The position numbers and the translations under genes are program-made. The notes beneath the pieces are model-generated. The model saw nothing but the letters and a program-made list of their open reading frames with translations, searched no databases and was not told the DNA's origin. From Marisimplicoccus framensis_A (GTDB lineage Bacteria > Bacteroidota > Bacteroidia > Flavobacteriales > Flavobacteriaceae): 64,000 nucleotides of DNA. Below, one piece after another: positions 10,090 to 18,697 of the stretch (position 1 is its first letter; each line of letters starts with the position of its first letter). The stretch is from positions 4,377 through 68,376 of the forward strand of contig JBELLF010000001.1 of the NCBI GenBank assembly GCA_042088875.1. The letters run 5' to 3'.

Positions 10090-10623
10090 TCAATTTTTGT
10101 TTCTTTTTACCACATCCATCACTAAATCTTCAAGTTTTTTTATGTCATTTTCAAAATTTCCAGAAGGAAAAAATTTTTCATTAATATTTACTTCTTTTTT
10201 CATATGATCAAATGATACCATAACAATTGGAACTTCTGCACCCAAAGCTATATAATAAAATCCTGATTTCCATTTTTTTACAAATTTTCTAGTACCCTCA
10301 GGAGCTATTGCTAGTATGTTAATAACATTTGATTCAAATAACTTAACTACAGATTCAACAAAATTATTTGTTATACTCCTATCAACGGGAATTCCACCAA
10401 TTGATTTAAAGAAAAAAGAAGTAAAAGGGTTAAATAATTCTTTCTTACCAATAAACTTTATTCTTAAACCTAAATATGACCTAATTAATATTGCTATTAC
10501 CAAATCAAATGATTTTGAATGAGGTACTACCGCAATAATATATTTTTTATCATTAGGTAGTAAACCATTAAGTTTCCAACCTAAAATTTTTGTAAGAATT
10601 ATTTTAGAAAAAAATTTAAGCAT
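10090..10623 (-). CDS. PlsC-like lysophospholipid acyltransferase
   Basis: Small acyltransferase of the 1-acyl-glycerol-3-phosphate acyltransferase family, presumably membrane-associated. The catalytic HX4D is at His35/Asp40 (PHSKSFD), GGIPVDR is the second block and EGTR (109-112) the third. At 177 residues it is shorter than typical PlsC (about 240), as are many Bacteroidota homologues. It overlaps kdsB by 8 bases, so the two are translationally linked; with a Kdo enzyme next door it could act in envelope lipid or lipid A metabolism rather than general phospholipid synthesis. Confidence 0.82.
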   Translation of the reverse strand: MLKFFSKIILTKILGWKLNGLLPNDKKYIIAVVPHSKSFDLVIAILIRSYLGLRIKFIGKKELFNPFTSFFFKSIGGIPVDRSITNNFVESVVKLFESNVINILAIAPEGTRKFVKKWKSGFYYIALGAEVPIVMVSFDHMKKEVNINEKFFPSGNFENDIKKLEDLVMDVVKRNKN

Positions 10624-11338
10624 TCTTAGAAAGATATTTTTCAGCGTCTATGAAATCTTTTTTAGTATCTATTGATATTCCATGAAAGTCAATTTTAATC
10701 ATTTTAATGGGGATTAAATTATCTATTGCTCTATTACCCTCAAGATTTTGAGAAATTTCATTTTTTGATCTATTTAAACTTGAAAAGTTAATTAAAGTGT
10801 TTTTTCTAAATGCATATACTCCTATATGTCTATTAAATTTTTTTATTTCATTTTCTCCTTCAGGAATTGGTGATCTTGAAAAAAAAATTGCATTATTATT
10901 TTTATCTACAGTCACTTTGACATTATTTGGATTATTAATTTCATCAAATGAATTAAAACTAGTCATTAATGAAGACATTTTTACACTATTATCCTGAAAA
11001 GATGAAATCAAATTATCAATTGCATCAATGTTTATGAATGGCTCATCGCCTTGTAAATTAACTACAATATCATGATCAATTTCTTTAGCTGCTTCAGCAA
11101 TTCTGTCTGTACCTGATCGATGAATCTGTCTTGATTTAAATGTTAACCCATTTTTAGATTTAATTAAATCAATTATTTCATTATTTCCACTTACTACATA
11201 AACTTGATCAAATAGTTTGCTATTTAATGCAGCTAAATATGTCCTAACTATAACTGGAACTCCATCAAGCTTTTTAATTAATTTATTTGGAAACCTTTCA
11301 GACTCAAGCCTTGCAGGAATTAATGCAATAGTTTTCAT
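10616..11338 (-). CDS. kdsB: 3-deoxy-manno-octulosonate cytidylyltransferase (CMP-Kdo synthetase)
   Basis: Activates Kdo with CTP for lipopolysaccharide inner core synthesis. The nucleotide-binding start ALIPARLESERFPNKL, SGTDRIAEA, VVNLQGDEPF and HIGVYAFRK are classic KdsB blocks. 240 residues, full length. First gene of a two-gene unit with the PlsC-like acyltransferase. Confidence 0.95.
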   Translation of the reverse strand: MKTIALIPARLESERFPNKLIKKLDGVPVIVRTYLAALNSKLFDQVYVVSGNNEIIDLIKSKNGLTFKSRQIHRSGTDRIAEAAKEIDHDIVVNLQGDEPFINIDAIDNLISSFQDNSVKMSSLMTSFNSFDEINNPNNVKVTVDKNNNAIFFSRSPIPEGENEIKKFNRHIGVYAFRKNTLINFSSLNRSKNEISQNLEGNRAIDNLIPIKMIKIDFHGISIDTKKDFIDAEKYLSKNA

Positions 11339-11372
11339 TTAAAATATTTTTCTAATATAATTCATTTATATA

Positions 11373-11405
11373 TTGTTTTATGAAAAAAAAAAAATTGTAG
11401 ATTTG
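11373..11405 (+). promoter_or_regulatory. Candidate Bacteroidota promoter for the 11427 gene
   Basis: TTG at 11373-11375 and an exact TAnnTTTG box (TAGATTTG) at 11398-11405, 22 bases apart, with a 12-A run in the spacer. The -7 box lies 21 bases before ATG 11427. If real, the in-frame TTG at 11373 cannot be the translation start. Confidence 0.45.
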
Positions 11406-11426
11406 TTAAAATCAAAAATTACTAAC

Positions 11427-12083
11427 ATGAACAAAAAACGTGGTATAGAATTATTTCTTTGGGCATTATCTATTTTTTTTGCAGCTCAAATATACAGTTC
11501 AATTAATGGTCCTATAAAATTTAATAAAGTTAAAAATGAAAGGTACTCAAAAGTCATCGAAAGACTAAAGGATATAAAAACTGCCCAGATTGCTCATAAA
11601 GACGTAAAAGGTTTCTATGCAAGTAATTTTGATAGTCTTGTAAATTTTATCGATAACGGTATATTTACTTTAATTGAAAAAAGAGACTCTTCTTATCTAC
11701 AATATGACAGAACTTACAGAATTGATATGCTTAGAGAAGTTACTATAGTAGACACTTTAGGTTTTGTTTCTATTAAGGATTCATTATTTGGTCAAGATGA
11801 AAGATACAAAATGATGGCAAATGTTCCAATTGAGGGATTGGATACAAAGTTTTCAATTCAAGCTGATATAATTGATAAAAATGGTTATCAAGTTCCTGTT
11901 TTTGAGGTAAAAGTCAAAAAAGATGTTATACTTTATGATCAAAATAAAGATTTACTTGAGCAAGAGAATAAAGTTATTTCAGTTGATGGTGTAAATGGAA
12001 GTGAAATAATTCTTGGATCAATGACTGAGGTTAGTATAAACGGAAACTGGCCATCTATTTTTGATGCAAAAAACGATCAATAA
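11427..12083 (+). CDS. Conserved hypothetical single-pass membrane protein
   Basis: 218 residues, start chosen at ATG 11427 because a promoter-like box lies just upstream. One N-terminal membrane segment (GIELFLWALSIFFAAQIY) is followed by a predicted periplasmic domain beginning KFNKVKNERYSKVIERLKDIKTAQIAH and ending NGNWPSIFDAKN. It resembles a flavobacterial protein of unknown function that I recall next to the DUF3822 gene. It overlaps the DUF3822 gene by 20 bases. No catalytic motif seen. Confidence 0.75.
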   Translation: MNKKRGIELFLWALSIFFAAQIYSSINGPIKFNKVKNERYSKVIERLKDIKTAQIAHKDVKGFYASNFDSLVNFIDNGIFTLIEKRDSSYLQYDRTYRIDMLREVTIVDTLGFVSIKDSLFGQDERYKMMANVPIEGLDTKFSIQADIIDKNGYQVPVFEVKVKKDVILYDQNKDLLEQENKVISVDGVNGSEIILGSMTEVSINGNWPSIFDAKNDQ

Positions 12084-12813
12084 TATTCATAAATTAACTG
12101 TTTATCAATATAAATCAGGTATTATATTTAGATCACCTGATAATTCTTTCACCCTAAATATTAATAGTAAAAATCTTGAATCTGATTTTCTAGTCTCTAT
12201 TTCTAACTTTAATATTGACACAATTGAGTTAATATTTTTTTCGAGTATACCATCTATTGTTCCTTCAAAATTATTTGATGAAAAGCTAAGAAATAAATAT
12301 TTAGAGACTAACACCTCAATTAAAGATAATATTCAACATGAATTATCTATAGATAAAAAAATTGCTGTTGTTTATTCATATGACAAGCTTTTTGCAAATA
12401 TTTTAAGTCAAAATAACATTAAATATTCTACAATGAGTTATTTTACAATTCTATATAACTATCTATTTAAAAAAGATAAAATTTCTGATGGATTTTCTCT
12501 ATATATAAATTTTAATGAAAACTCTTTTGATATATTAATATTTGACTCAAAAGAATTTATTTATTTTAACTCTTTTGATATCAAGGACAAAATCGAATTT
12601 TTATATTACCTATTGTTTGTTGTTAAAAATTATGAAATTTCAAATGAAAAAGATAAAATTATATTTCTAGGCAGATATGATAAATATTCAGAATACTATG
12701 AAATTGCTAACAAATATTCTAAACTTGATTATATTCATGTTGATAGCGGTAATCAATTCAATTTAAAATCACCTTTCTTTTCTTATTTAAATGAGGATAA
12801 TATCAGGAAATAA
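12064..12813 (+). CDS. DUF3822 family protein
   Basis: 249 residues from ATG 12064 (a TTG immediately before it is also possible). Recognised from the family's layout: an N-terminal region ending SIPSIVPSKLFDE, a central KIAVVYSYDKLFANIL, then YINFNENSFDILIFDSKEFIYFNSF and KIIFLGRYDKYSEYY. The alternating strand pattern looks like a degenerate actin/ASKHA fold, but no ATPase residues can be pointed to. Function unknown. The end overlaps rsmD by 23 bases, an arrangement common in flavobacteria, which hints at a role linked to ribosome or RNA processing. Confidence 0.78.
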   Translation: MQKTINNIHKLTVYQYKSGIIFRSPDNSFTLNINSKNLESDFLVSISNFNIDTIELIFFSSIPSIVPSKLFDEKLRNKYLETNTSIKDNIQHELSIDKKIAVVYSYDKLFANILSQNNIKYSTMSYFTILYNYLFKKDKISDGFSLYINFNENSFDILIFDSKEFIYFNSFDIKDKIEFLYYLLFVVKNYEISNEKDKIIFLGRYDKYSEYYEIANKYSKLDYIHVDSGNQFNLKSPFFSYLNEDNIRK

Positions 12814-13336
12814 AAAAAGCATAGTTATTAATGCACCAAAAAATCTTCCTGTTAGACCAACCACAGATAAAGTAAAAGAGTCGCTTTTTAATATTATTCA
12901 AAATAAATTTGAATTAAAAAATTGCAGGGTTCTTGATATTTTTTCTGGAACTGGTAATATTTCCTATGAATTTGGTTCTAGAGGATGCAATGATATATTA
13001 TCTGTTGATAATAATTTTAACTGTATAAGATTTATAAATAAAACTGTAAAAAAATTAGAAATTAAAGTCAGGACAAAAAGAATTGATTATTTATCATTCT
13101 TAAAAAGTAATAAAGAAAGATTTAACATAATTTTCGCTGATCCACCATATAGTTTTAAATTAAAAGATTACCATGAGATTATTGATATAATAAAAAAAAA
13201 TAAGATACTAGCAGAAGATGGTGAACTAATAATTGAGCATCATTCTAATATTTCATTTATTGATAAGGTTAAAGAGGTAGATGAGAGAAATTACGGATCT
13301 AGCTCTTTATCATTTTTTAAAAAAGCAAGCCTGTAA
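12791..13336 (+). CDS. rsmD: 16S rRNA (guanine-966-N2)-methyltransferase
   Basis: SAM-dependent methylase of 16S rRNA. The start MRIISGNKKS, RPTTDKVKESLFNII, SAM motif VLDIFSGTGNIS and catalytic DPPY (117-120) are all typical. 181 residues. The last codons and the TAA stop (13334-13336) lie within the 3' end of the RNase P RNA gene on the other strand, so the C-terminal residues KKASL are constrained by that RNA. Confidence 0.94.
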   Translation: MRIISGNKKSIVINAPKNLPVRPTTDKVKESLFNIIQNKFELKNCRVLDIFSGTGNISYEFGSRGCNDILSVDNNFNCIRFINKTVKKLEIKVRTKRIDYLSFLKSNKERFNIIFADPPYSFKLKDYHEIIDIIKKNKILAEDGELIIEHHSNISFIDKVKEVDERNYGSSSLSFFKKASL

Positions 13337-13607
13337 GCCGGATTCTGTCAAGTCTTATCATTTATCTAGGAATAATATTACTATTATACTCATACCGCCT
13401 ACCCTTCTACATAAAACGAGCAATTTTAAAGTGTAGATATACTTGGCGTTTCACCACACAGAGTTTACATGATTCCACTACAGCATAACCTGTACATACT
13501 TTCTGTTGCACTATTCCTATCTATAAATAGATGACGGGAGTTACCCGCTGTGTTGCTCTATGGTGTCCGGACTTTCCTCTGAATAATCAGCGATAAGACG
13601 GCTTGCA
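13325..13607 (-). ncRNA. rnpB: RNase P RNA (bacterial class A), compact
   Basis: Catalytic RNA that trims tRNA 5' leaders. Read on the minus strand it carries the 5' hallmark GAGGAAAGTCCGGACACC, then GTGCAACAGAAAG, GGTGAAACG, TAGATAAATGATA and the 3' hallmark ACAGAATCCGGCTTAC. The ends are set by helix P1: GCAAGCC (minus strand, 13606-13600) pairs perfectly with GGCTTGC (13331-13325), followed by a run of Ts that can terminate. At about 283 nt it is short for class A. The 3' end overlaps rsmD by about 12 bases. Confidence 0.95.
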
Positions 13608-13610
13608 TAA

Positions 13611-13618
13611 CAAAGATA
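13611..13618 (-). promoter_or_regulatory. -7 box of rnpB promoter
   Basis: TATCTTTG on the minus strand, an exact TAnnTTTG match. Transcription starting 4-6 bases downstream would begin at about 13605-13607, which is where helix P1 independently places the RNA 5' end. No good TTTG upstream box at the usual distance. Confidence 0.6.
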
Positions 13619-13680
13619 ATACATGTTAATAATTTTGGTAAAAAAAGAATGTGAATTAGTTAAAATTTTTTTTCAATTTC

Positions 13681-13688
13681 TATATTTG
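13681..13688 (+). promoter_or_regulatory. -7 box of dnaX promoter
   Basis: Exact TAnnTTTG match (TATATTTG) ending 6 bases before ATG 13695, which would give a leaderless or nearly leaderless mRNA. It supports 13695 rather than the upstream in-frame TTG at 13623 as the start. No convincing -33 TTTG is seen. Confidence 0.5.
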
Positions 13689-13694
13689 TTAATA

Positions 13695-15293
13695 ATGAAA
13701 AACTCATCAATATCATCAGCTTCGGAGTATAGACCAAAGGATTTTAATGAAATGATTGGACAAGATGCAATTGTAAAAACACTTTCAAATGCAATTAATA
13801 GTCAAAAAATACCTCAAGCACTTTTGTTTTGTGGTCCAAGAGGTGTAGGTAAAACTTCCTGTGCAAGAATTTTAGCCAAAAAGATAAATGATTTAGATGA
13901 TAATTTTGAATATAACATATTTGAGCTTGACGCTGCATCAAATAACTCTGTTGAAGATATTAGAAGTATTACAGAACAGATTAGAATACCTCCTCAATAT
14001 GGAAAATTTAAAGTATATATTATTGATGAGGTTCATATGTTATCAAACGCTGCTTTTAATGCATTTTTAAAATCATTAGAAGAACCTCCCCCACATGTTG
14101 TTTTTATATTAGCAACTACTGAGAAGAATAAAATTATTCCAACAATACTTTCCAGATGTCAAATCTATGATTTTAAAAAAGTTAATAATGATTCTATTAT
14201 TACACTCTTACATAAAATATGTAAAGAAAAAAAAATAAAGTTTGATGATACTTCATTAGATATAATAGCTGAAAAATCTGATGGTTCTATTAGAGACTCT
14301 TTGTCTATGTTTGATAGACTAGTAAGTTTTACTAATTCAAATTTAACTATTGATGAAGTAACCTCTAATCTAAATATATTGGATTATGAGTCTTATTTTG
14401 ATCTGTCTTCATTAATTATTAATAAGGATGTACCTGGAATTCTATCTATGTATGATAAAGTTTATAATCGCGGTGTGGATGATGTTAATTTTCTTAATGG
14501 TGTCTCTAAACATTTTAGAGAGGCATTAATCAATAAATTAGATGGATCTGATATCAAAGATGATTTGAAAATGAAATATAAAAAACTAGGAGATAATTTT
14601 AGGGATGAAGACCTAATACTAATAATTGATATAGTAAATAAGTGTCTTATAAATTACCAAAAGGTGAATGACAAAAGGATCCATACTGAAATTTGTTTAT
14701 TGAAGTTAGCATCACTAGACAGTATCAAAAAAAAAAACTCTTTAATTAAAACTTCTGATTTTTCTAATCAAATTATTAAAGATCAGGAGGTAGATAAAGT
14801 TTTACAAACAAATAAAGAAGAAAATAAACTCTTTACTTCAACTATTGACGAAGTCTCTTCATTATCATTAGCTAGTTTAAATTTTAAAAAATCTGAGAAT
14901 ATTAAAGGAGAGGATCAGATTGAATTACCTAATGATAATTTTACAGAAAATGATGTCAGAATTGCTTGGAAAAAATTCTGTGATATCGAAAAAGTAAATG
15001 GAAATAACAATATGTTTTCACTTCTTAATATGAATGTTCCAATAATCGAAAATAATTCAATAATAATTTCAACAATTAATAAGATGAGTCACAGAGAAGT
15101 TAAAGGTTATAAGAGTAAAATACAGGCTTTTATATCTAAAGAACTTAACAATTATAGCATTGATGTTGATGTATCTTTAAATGAGGTTAAACAGAAGAAA
15201 AACTATGTTGACAGTAAGGATAAGTTAAATGCATTGATAAAGCAGAATGGTGATATTTCTCTTCTTATTAATGAGTTTAAACTAAGAATTTAG
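13695..15293 (+). CDS. dnaX: DNA polymerase III clamp-loader subunit tau/gamma
   Basis: ATPase motor of the replicative clamp loader. 532 residues from ATG 13695; MKNSSISSASEYRPKDFNEM is the family-like start. Walker A GPRGVGKTS at 47-55, Walker B DEVH at 111-114, SRC sensor in LSRCQIYDF. The four-cysteine zinc module normally between Walker A and DAAS is absent; only a short NDLDDNFEYN links them, as I recall for other flavobacterial DnaX. Domain III ends near residue 344, where an 11-A run occurs, followed by a divergent tau-like tail. Shares TTAG with the convergent ppx end. Confidence 0.94.
   Translation: MKNSSISSASEYRPKDFNEMIGQDAIVKTLSNAINSQKIPQALLFCGPRGVGKTSCARILAKKINDLDDNFEYNIFELDAASNNSVEDIRSITEQIRIPPQYGKFKVYIIDEVHMLSNAAFNAFLKSLEEPPPHVVFILATTEKNKIIPTILSRCQIYDFKKVNNDSIITLLHKICKEKKIKFDDTSLDIIAEKSDGSIRDSLSMFDRLVSFTNSNLTIDEVTSNLNILDYESYFDLSSLIINKDVPGILSMYDKVYNRGVDDVNFLNGVSKHFREALINKLDGSDIKDDLKMKYKKLGDNFRDEDLILIIDIVNKCLINYQKVNDKRIHTEICLLKLASLDSIKKKNSLIKTSDFSNQIIKDQEVDKVLQTNKEENKLFTSTIDEVSSLSLASLNFKKSENIKGEDQIELPNDNFTENDVRIAWKKFCDIEKVNGNNNMFSLLNMNVPIIENNSIIISTINKMSHREVKGYKSKIQAFISKELNNYSIDVDVSLNEVKQKKNYVDSKDKLNALIKQNGDISLLINEFKLRI
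14727..14737 (+). other. 11-A run in dnaX, possible slippage site making a gamma form
   Basis: Eleven consecutive As encode Lys345-Lys347 and part of Asn348, right after clamp-loader domain III. Adding one A reads KKKKLFN then TAA; losing one reads KKKTL then TAA. Either slip therefore yields a protein of about 350 residues lacking the tau tail. Confidence 0.5.
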
Positions 15294-16177
15294 TTTGATG
15301 AATTCATTGAGTTATGAATCTCCCGTATCATACCATCTACTAAACCTAATTTGGGAACAAAAAGCTTGTTGGCGTTTACCCAATCCATAGTAGATATAAA
15401 AATCTTAATTGCGGGAATAATTACGTCAGCTCTATCCGGGTTAATATTATATTTAATCATTCTATTAGTTATATCTTTTTCTAATAAATTGTTATAAAGA
15501 TCTTTAATTGAAAGATAAGAAATAGGTTTATTAGGTTTCGTTCTGGTCATATCCTGAATTTTATTAATATTCCCACCAGAAGCAAAAACTTTAAGTTTCG
15601 AATCATCTTCAAGATTTTCATTAATCCATACTTTAATTTCATCAAATACTAATTCATCAACTAAATTATTCAATAATCTTACAGTTCCAATATTAAAAGA
15701 TTTTGACTTTTTTTCATTACCCCTTCTAACAATTGAATACTCAGTACTTCCTCCACCTACATCTACATATAGATATGTTTTATCAAGATCTAAGTTTTCA
15801 GTTGGATTTCCCGATGCAATCAATCTAGCCTCTTTAAGTCCATCTATTAATTGAACCTTCATTCCGGTTGAATCGTAAATTTGTTTGATTACATCATTAT
15901 AGTTTTTGGAGTCTCTAAGTGCAGAAGTAGCATATATTTGATATTGCTCAACTTCATGTACTTTCATTGTAAATTTAAATGATAAAAGAGCATTAGATAA
16001 TGTATTAATCTTATCATTAGATATAATTCCTGTTTTAAAAGAATCCTCTCCTAGTCTAAGGGGTAGCCTGATGTATTGATTTTTTTGAAAAATATATTCA
16101 TCTTCATTGTTTAGGACATAACAGATCAACATCCTAACTGCATTGGAACCTATATCAATAGCTGCAATCTTTCTCAA
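15290..16177 (-). CDS. ppx: Exopolyphosphatase, Ppx/GppA family
   Basis: ASKHA-fold phosphatase that shortens polyphosphate or hydrolyses pppGpp. Phosphate 1 motif AAIDIGSNAVRMLI at the start and phosphate 2 motif VDVGGGSTEY are present. At 295 residues it consists of the catalytic module only, without the C-terminal HD region of E. coli Ppx. It overlaps ppk1 by 4 bases and is the last gene of the operon starting at pyrR. Pairing with a polyphosphate kinase favours polyphosphate as substrate. Confidence 0.9.
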   Translation of the reverse strand: MRKIAAIDIGSNAVRMLICYVLNNEDEYIFQKNQYIRLPLRLGEDSFKTGIISNDKINTLSNALLSFKFTMKVHEVEQYQIYATSALRDSKNYNDVIKQIYDSTGMKVQLIDGLKEARLIASGNPTENLDLDKTYLYVDVGGGSTEYSIVRRGNEKKSKSFNIGTVRLLNNLVDELVFDEIKVWINENLEDDSKLKVFASGGNINKIQDMTRTKPNKPISYLSIKDLYNNLLEKDITNRMIKYNINPDRADVIIPAIKIFISTMDWVNANKLFVPKLGLVDGMIREIHNSMNSSN

Positions 16178-18219
16178 TTATTTAAAATTTTTTTAAAATA
16201 AGTATATGTATACCATTGAGATCTAATATTTGATTTAGAGTTTCTTAAAAAACTATTTTGGATATTACTATTTATCAATCTCGTTTTAACATTATCATTA
16301 GCACTAATTTCAAGAGTATCAAGTACTTGTTTTTTTAAATTATCCTGATAGATTGGACAAGCTACTTCAACTCTATTTTCAATATTTCTTGTCATTAAAT
16401 CTGCTGATGATATAAATACTTTTTTGTCTCCACCATTTTCAAATACATAAACTCTTGAATGTTCAAGATACCTATCAACAACACTTTGAACTTCAATGTT
16501 ATCACTATATCCTAATTTTTTAGGAATAAGGCAACATATTCCTCTAATTAACAATTTTATTTTTACACCCCTTTGGCTAGCCTCATACAATTTGTCAACA
16601 AATTTATAACTTGTGAAACTATTTAGTTTCAAAATTATTTTTGAGTGCAAGCCTTTTTTTGCATTATCTATTTCGTTATCAATTAGTTCAAATAATTTAT
16701 TTGTAGTGTGATGAGGAGAAACAATTAAATGCTTGTAATCATGTATTTTATAGCTAACCTGAAGAAAATCAAATACTTTACTAACCTCTCTTAGAATTTT
16801 CTGATTTGATGTAAATAAAGTAAAGTCAGAATATACTTTAGCTGTAGTCTCGTTAAAATTACCAGTACTTACGAATCCATATAATTTCTTTTTATTTTTC
16901 TCAACTCTTTCAATCAAACAAACTTTGGAGTGAACCTTTAAACCTTTTACACCAAAAATTAAGTCAACACCTGCAGCTTTTAGTTGATGAGAAACTTTAA
17001 TATTATTTTCTTCGTCAAACCTGGCTTGTAATTCAATTTGAACTAAAACTTTTTTACCATTTTTGGCTGCATTAATCAATGAACTAATTACATTAGATTG
17101 TCTAGATAGCCTATATAAAGTTATTTTAATTGATTTTACACTAGGATCAATAGCAGTTTGTCTTAGCAAAGAAACTAAATAAGAGAATGAGTGATATGGT
17201 GTATACATTAAATAGTCTTTTCTGGATATTTGATCGAGTAGATTAGACTCAATTTCAAGATCTCTAATATTAAGTGGTTTCTTTTTTGGATATAAAAGAT
17301 CTGATCTGTTTAATTCTGGAAAATTCATATAGTCACTTCGATGATGGTATTTTCCACCTGGAATCAAACTATCATATGATGAAATGTTTATTTTTTTTAA
17401 TAAATAATCAAGAGAAGATTTAGGAATACTTTTATCATAAACAAGTCTCACTGGGTTTGATATTTTTCTTTTGTTAACATACTCCTGAATTTTTTTTATA
17501 TAGCTTTTGGATAAGTCTATATCGTCAATGTCTAATTCTGCACTTCTAGTGATTTTGAGCATATGAGCCTCAATTTTTGAATAATTAAAAAAACTAAATA
17601 TTATATGAAGATGATATCTAATTATATCATCAATAAACATTATATATTGTCTATTTCCATTCTTGGGAAGTACAACAAATCTACTTATATCTTTAGGTAT
17701 CTCAATAAGAGCATATACAATGGATTTATCTTTTAATTTAAGGTTTACTATTAGAAAAGCCTTATTATCATTAAAATCATGTTTTTTATTATTTGATAAA
17801 ATTATGGTTACCAGTGATGGACTAATTTTTCTAATAAAATAATCTTTTAAAAATTCTTTTTGATTTTCTAAAACTTGATTTTGATTTATAAAAAAAATAT
17901 TTTCTTCTTTTAATGCTTTTTCAATCGAGATCAAGATATTAGAACTTTCATTTTGAAGCTGAATTACTTTTTTAGTTATGTCATCTAAAAGCTTTTTTGC
18001 AAGAATATTATCCTTATTTCCTTCTTTAGATACTTTTTCATCCGCAATACTTTTTACAGTAGCATATCTTACCTGAAAGAATTCATCAAGATTATTAGAG
18101 AAAATTCCAATGAACTTAAGTCTTTCTAATAGAGGTACGTCTTTGTTAGAGGCTTCTTGTAAAACTCTCGCATTAAAATCTAACCAACTTAATTCTCTAT
18201 TTACATATTTAAGACTCAC
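16174..18219 (-). CDS. ppk1: Polyphosphate kinase 1
   Basis: Makes polyphosphate from ATP. All PPK1 blocks are visible: YVNRELSWLDFNARVL, FFQVRYATVK, YTPYHSFSYL, the phospho-histidine in GLKVHSKVCL, STGNFNE, and the second conserved histidine in RYLEHSRVYVF. 681 residues, full length. Overlaps sixA by 11 bases and ppx by 4, so kinase, phosphatase and SixA are translationally coupled. Confidence 0.96.
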   Translation of the reverse strand: MSLKYVNRELSWLDFNARVLQEASNKDVPLLERLKFIGIFSNNLDEFFQVRYATVKSIADEKVSKEGNKDNILAKKLLDDITKKVIQLQNESSNILISIEKALKEENIFFINQNQVLENQKEFLKDYFIRKISPSLVTIILSNNKKHDFNDNKAFLIVNLKLKDKSIVYALIEIPKDISRFVVLPKNGNRQYIMFIDDIIRYHLHIIFSFFNYSKIEAHMLKITRSAELDIDDIDLSKSYIKKIQEYVNKRKISNPVRLVYDKSIPKSSLDYLLKKINISSYDSLIPGGKYHHRSDYMNFPELNRSDLLYPKKKPLNIRDLEIESNLLDQISRKDYLMYTPYHSFSYLVSLLRQTAIDPSVKSIKITLYRLSRQSNVISSLINAAKNGKKVLVQIELQARFDEENNIKVSHQLKAAGVDLIFGVKGLKVHSKVCLIERVEKNKKKLYGFVSTGNFNETTAKVYSDFTLFTSNQKILREVSKVFDFLQVSYKIHDYKHLIVSPHHTTNKLFELIDNEIDNAKKGLHSKIILKLNSFTSYKFVDKLYEASQRGVKIKLLIRGICCLIPKKLGYSDNIEVQSVVDRYLEHSRVYVFENGGDKKVFISSADLMTRNIENRVEVACPIYQDNLKKQVLDTLEISANDNVKTRLINSNIQNSFLRNSKSNIRSQWYTYTYFKKILNN

Positions 18220-18697
18220 TCCTTATGTTATTTAAGTAATATATTGGTTTTAAATTAATTATTTCAGACCATAAATCTGTATCAAATTTTAAACAAAACC
18301 ATCTGGCAGTAGGTAAGTTTAAAATTTTATTTTCAGAGAAATAATTTGAAATTTCTGTGTAAGCAGGATTGTGGCCAACTAAAACTATATTTGAATACTT
18401 GTTATCTATTTTATTTATAAAATCAAATACTTCAAGCATATTAAAAGTATAAAGATCATTACATATAATAATTTTTTTTAAGTCAATTCCTATAGAATTA
18501 GCCATAATTATACATGTATGAATTGCTCTATTTGCTGGACTAGATAAAAAAATTTCAACTGGACTAAAAGTATCAATTGATAAATTTGCAATTTTCCTAA
18601 TCTTACTAATACCAAATTCATTTAAAGGCCTATTTATATCAGAAACATCAAAATCCCATGATGATTTAGAGTGTCTTAGAAAAGTTATAGTTTTCAT
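18209..18697 (-). CDS. sixA: SixA-like histidine phosphatase
   Basis: Small branch-1 histidine phosphatase, 162 residues. The catalytic His8 lies in FLRHSKSSW (usual form RHAKSSW) and the second histidine in VLVGHNPAYTEI. SixA of E. coli removes phosphate from phosphohistidine in phosphotransfer proteins; Bacteroidota members sitting beside ppk/ppx have no proven substrate. It follows pdxH without a gap. Confidence 0.85.
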   Translation of the reverse strand: MKTITFLRHSKSSWDFDVSDINRPLNEFGISKIRKIANLSIDTFSPVEIFLSSPANRAIHTCIIMANSIGIDLKKIIICNDLYTFNMLEVFDFINKIDNKYSNIVLVGHNPAYTEISNYFSENKILNLPTARWFCLKFDTDLWSEIINLKPIYYLNNIRSES

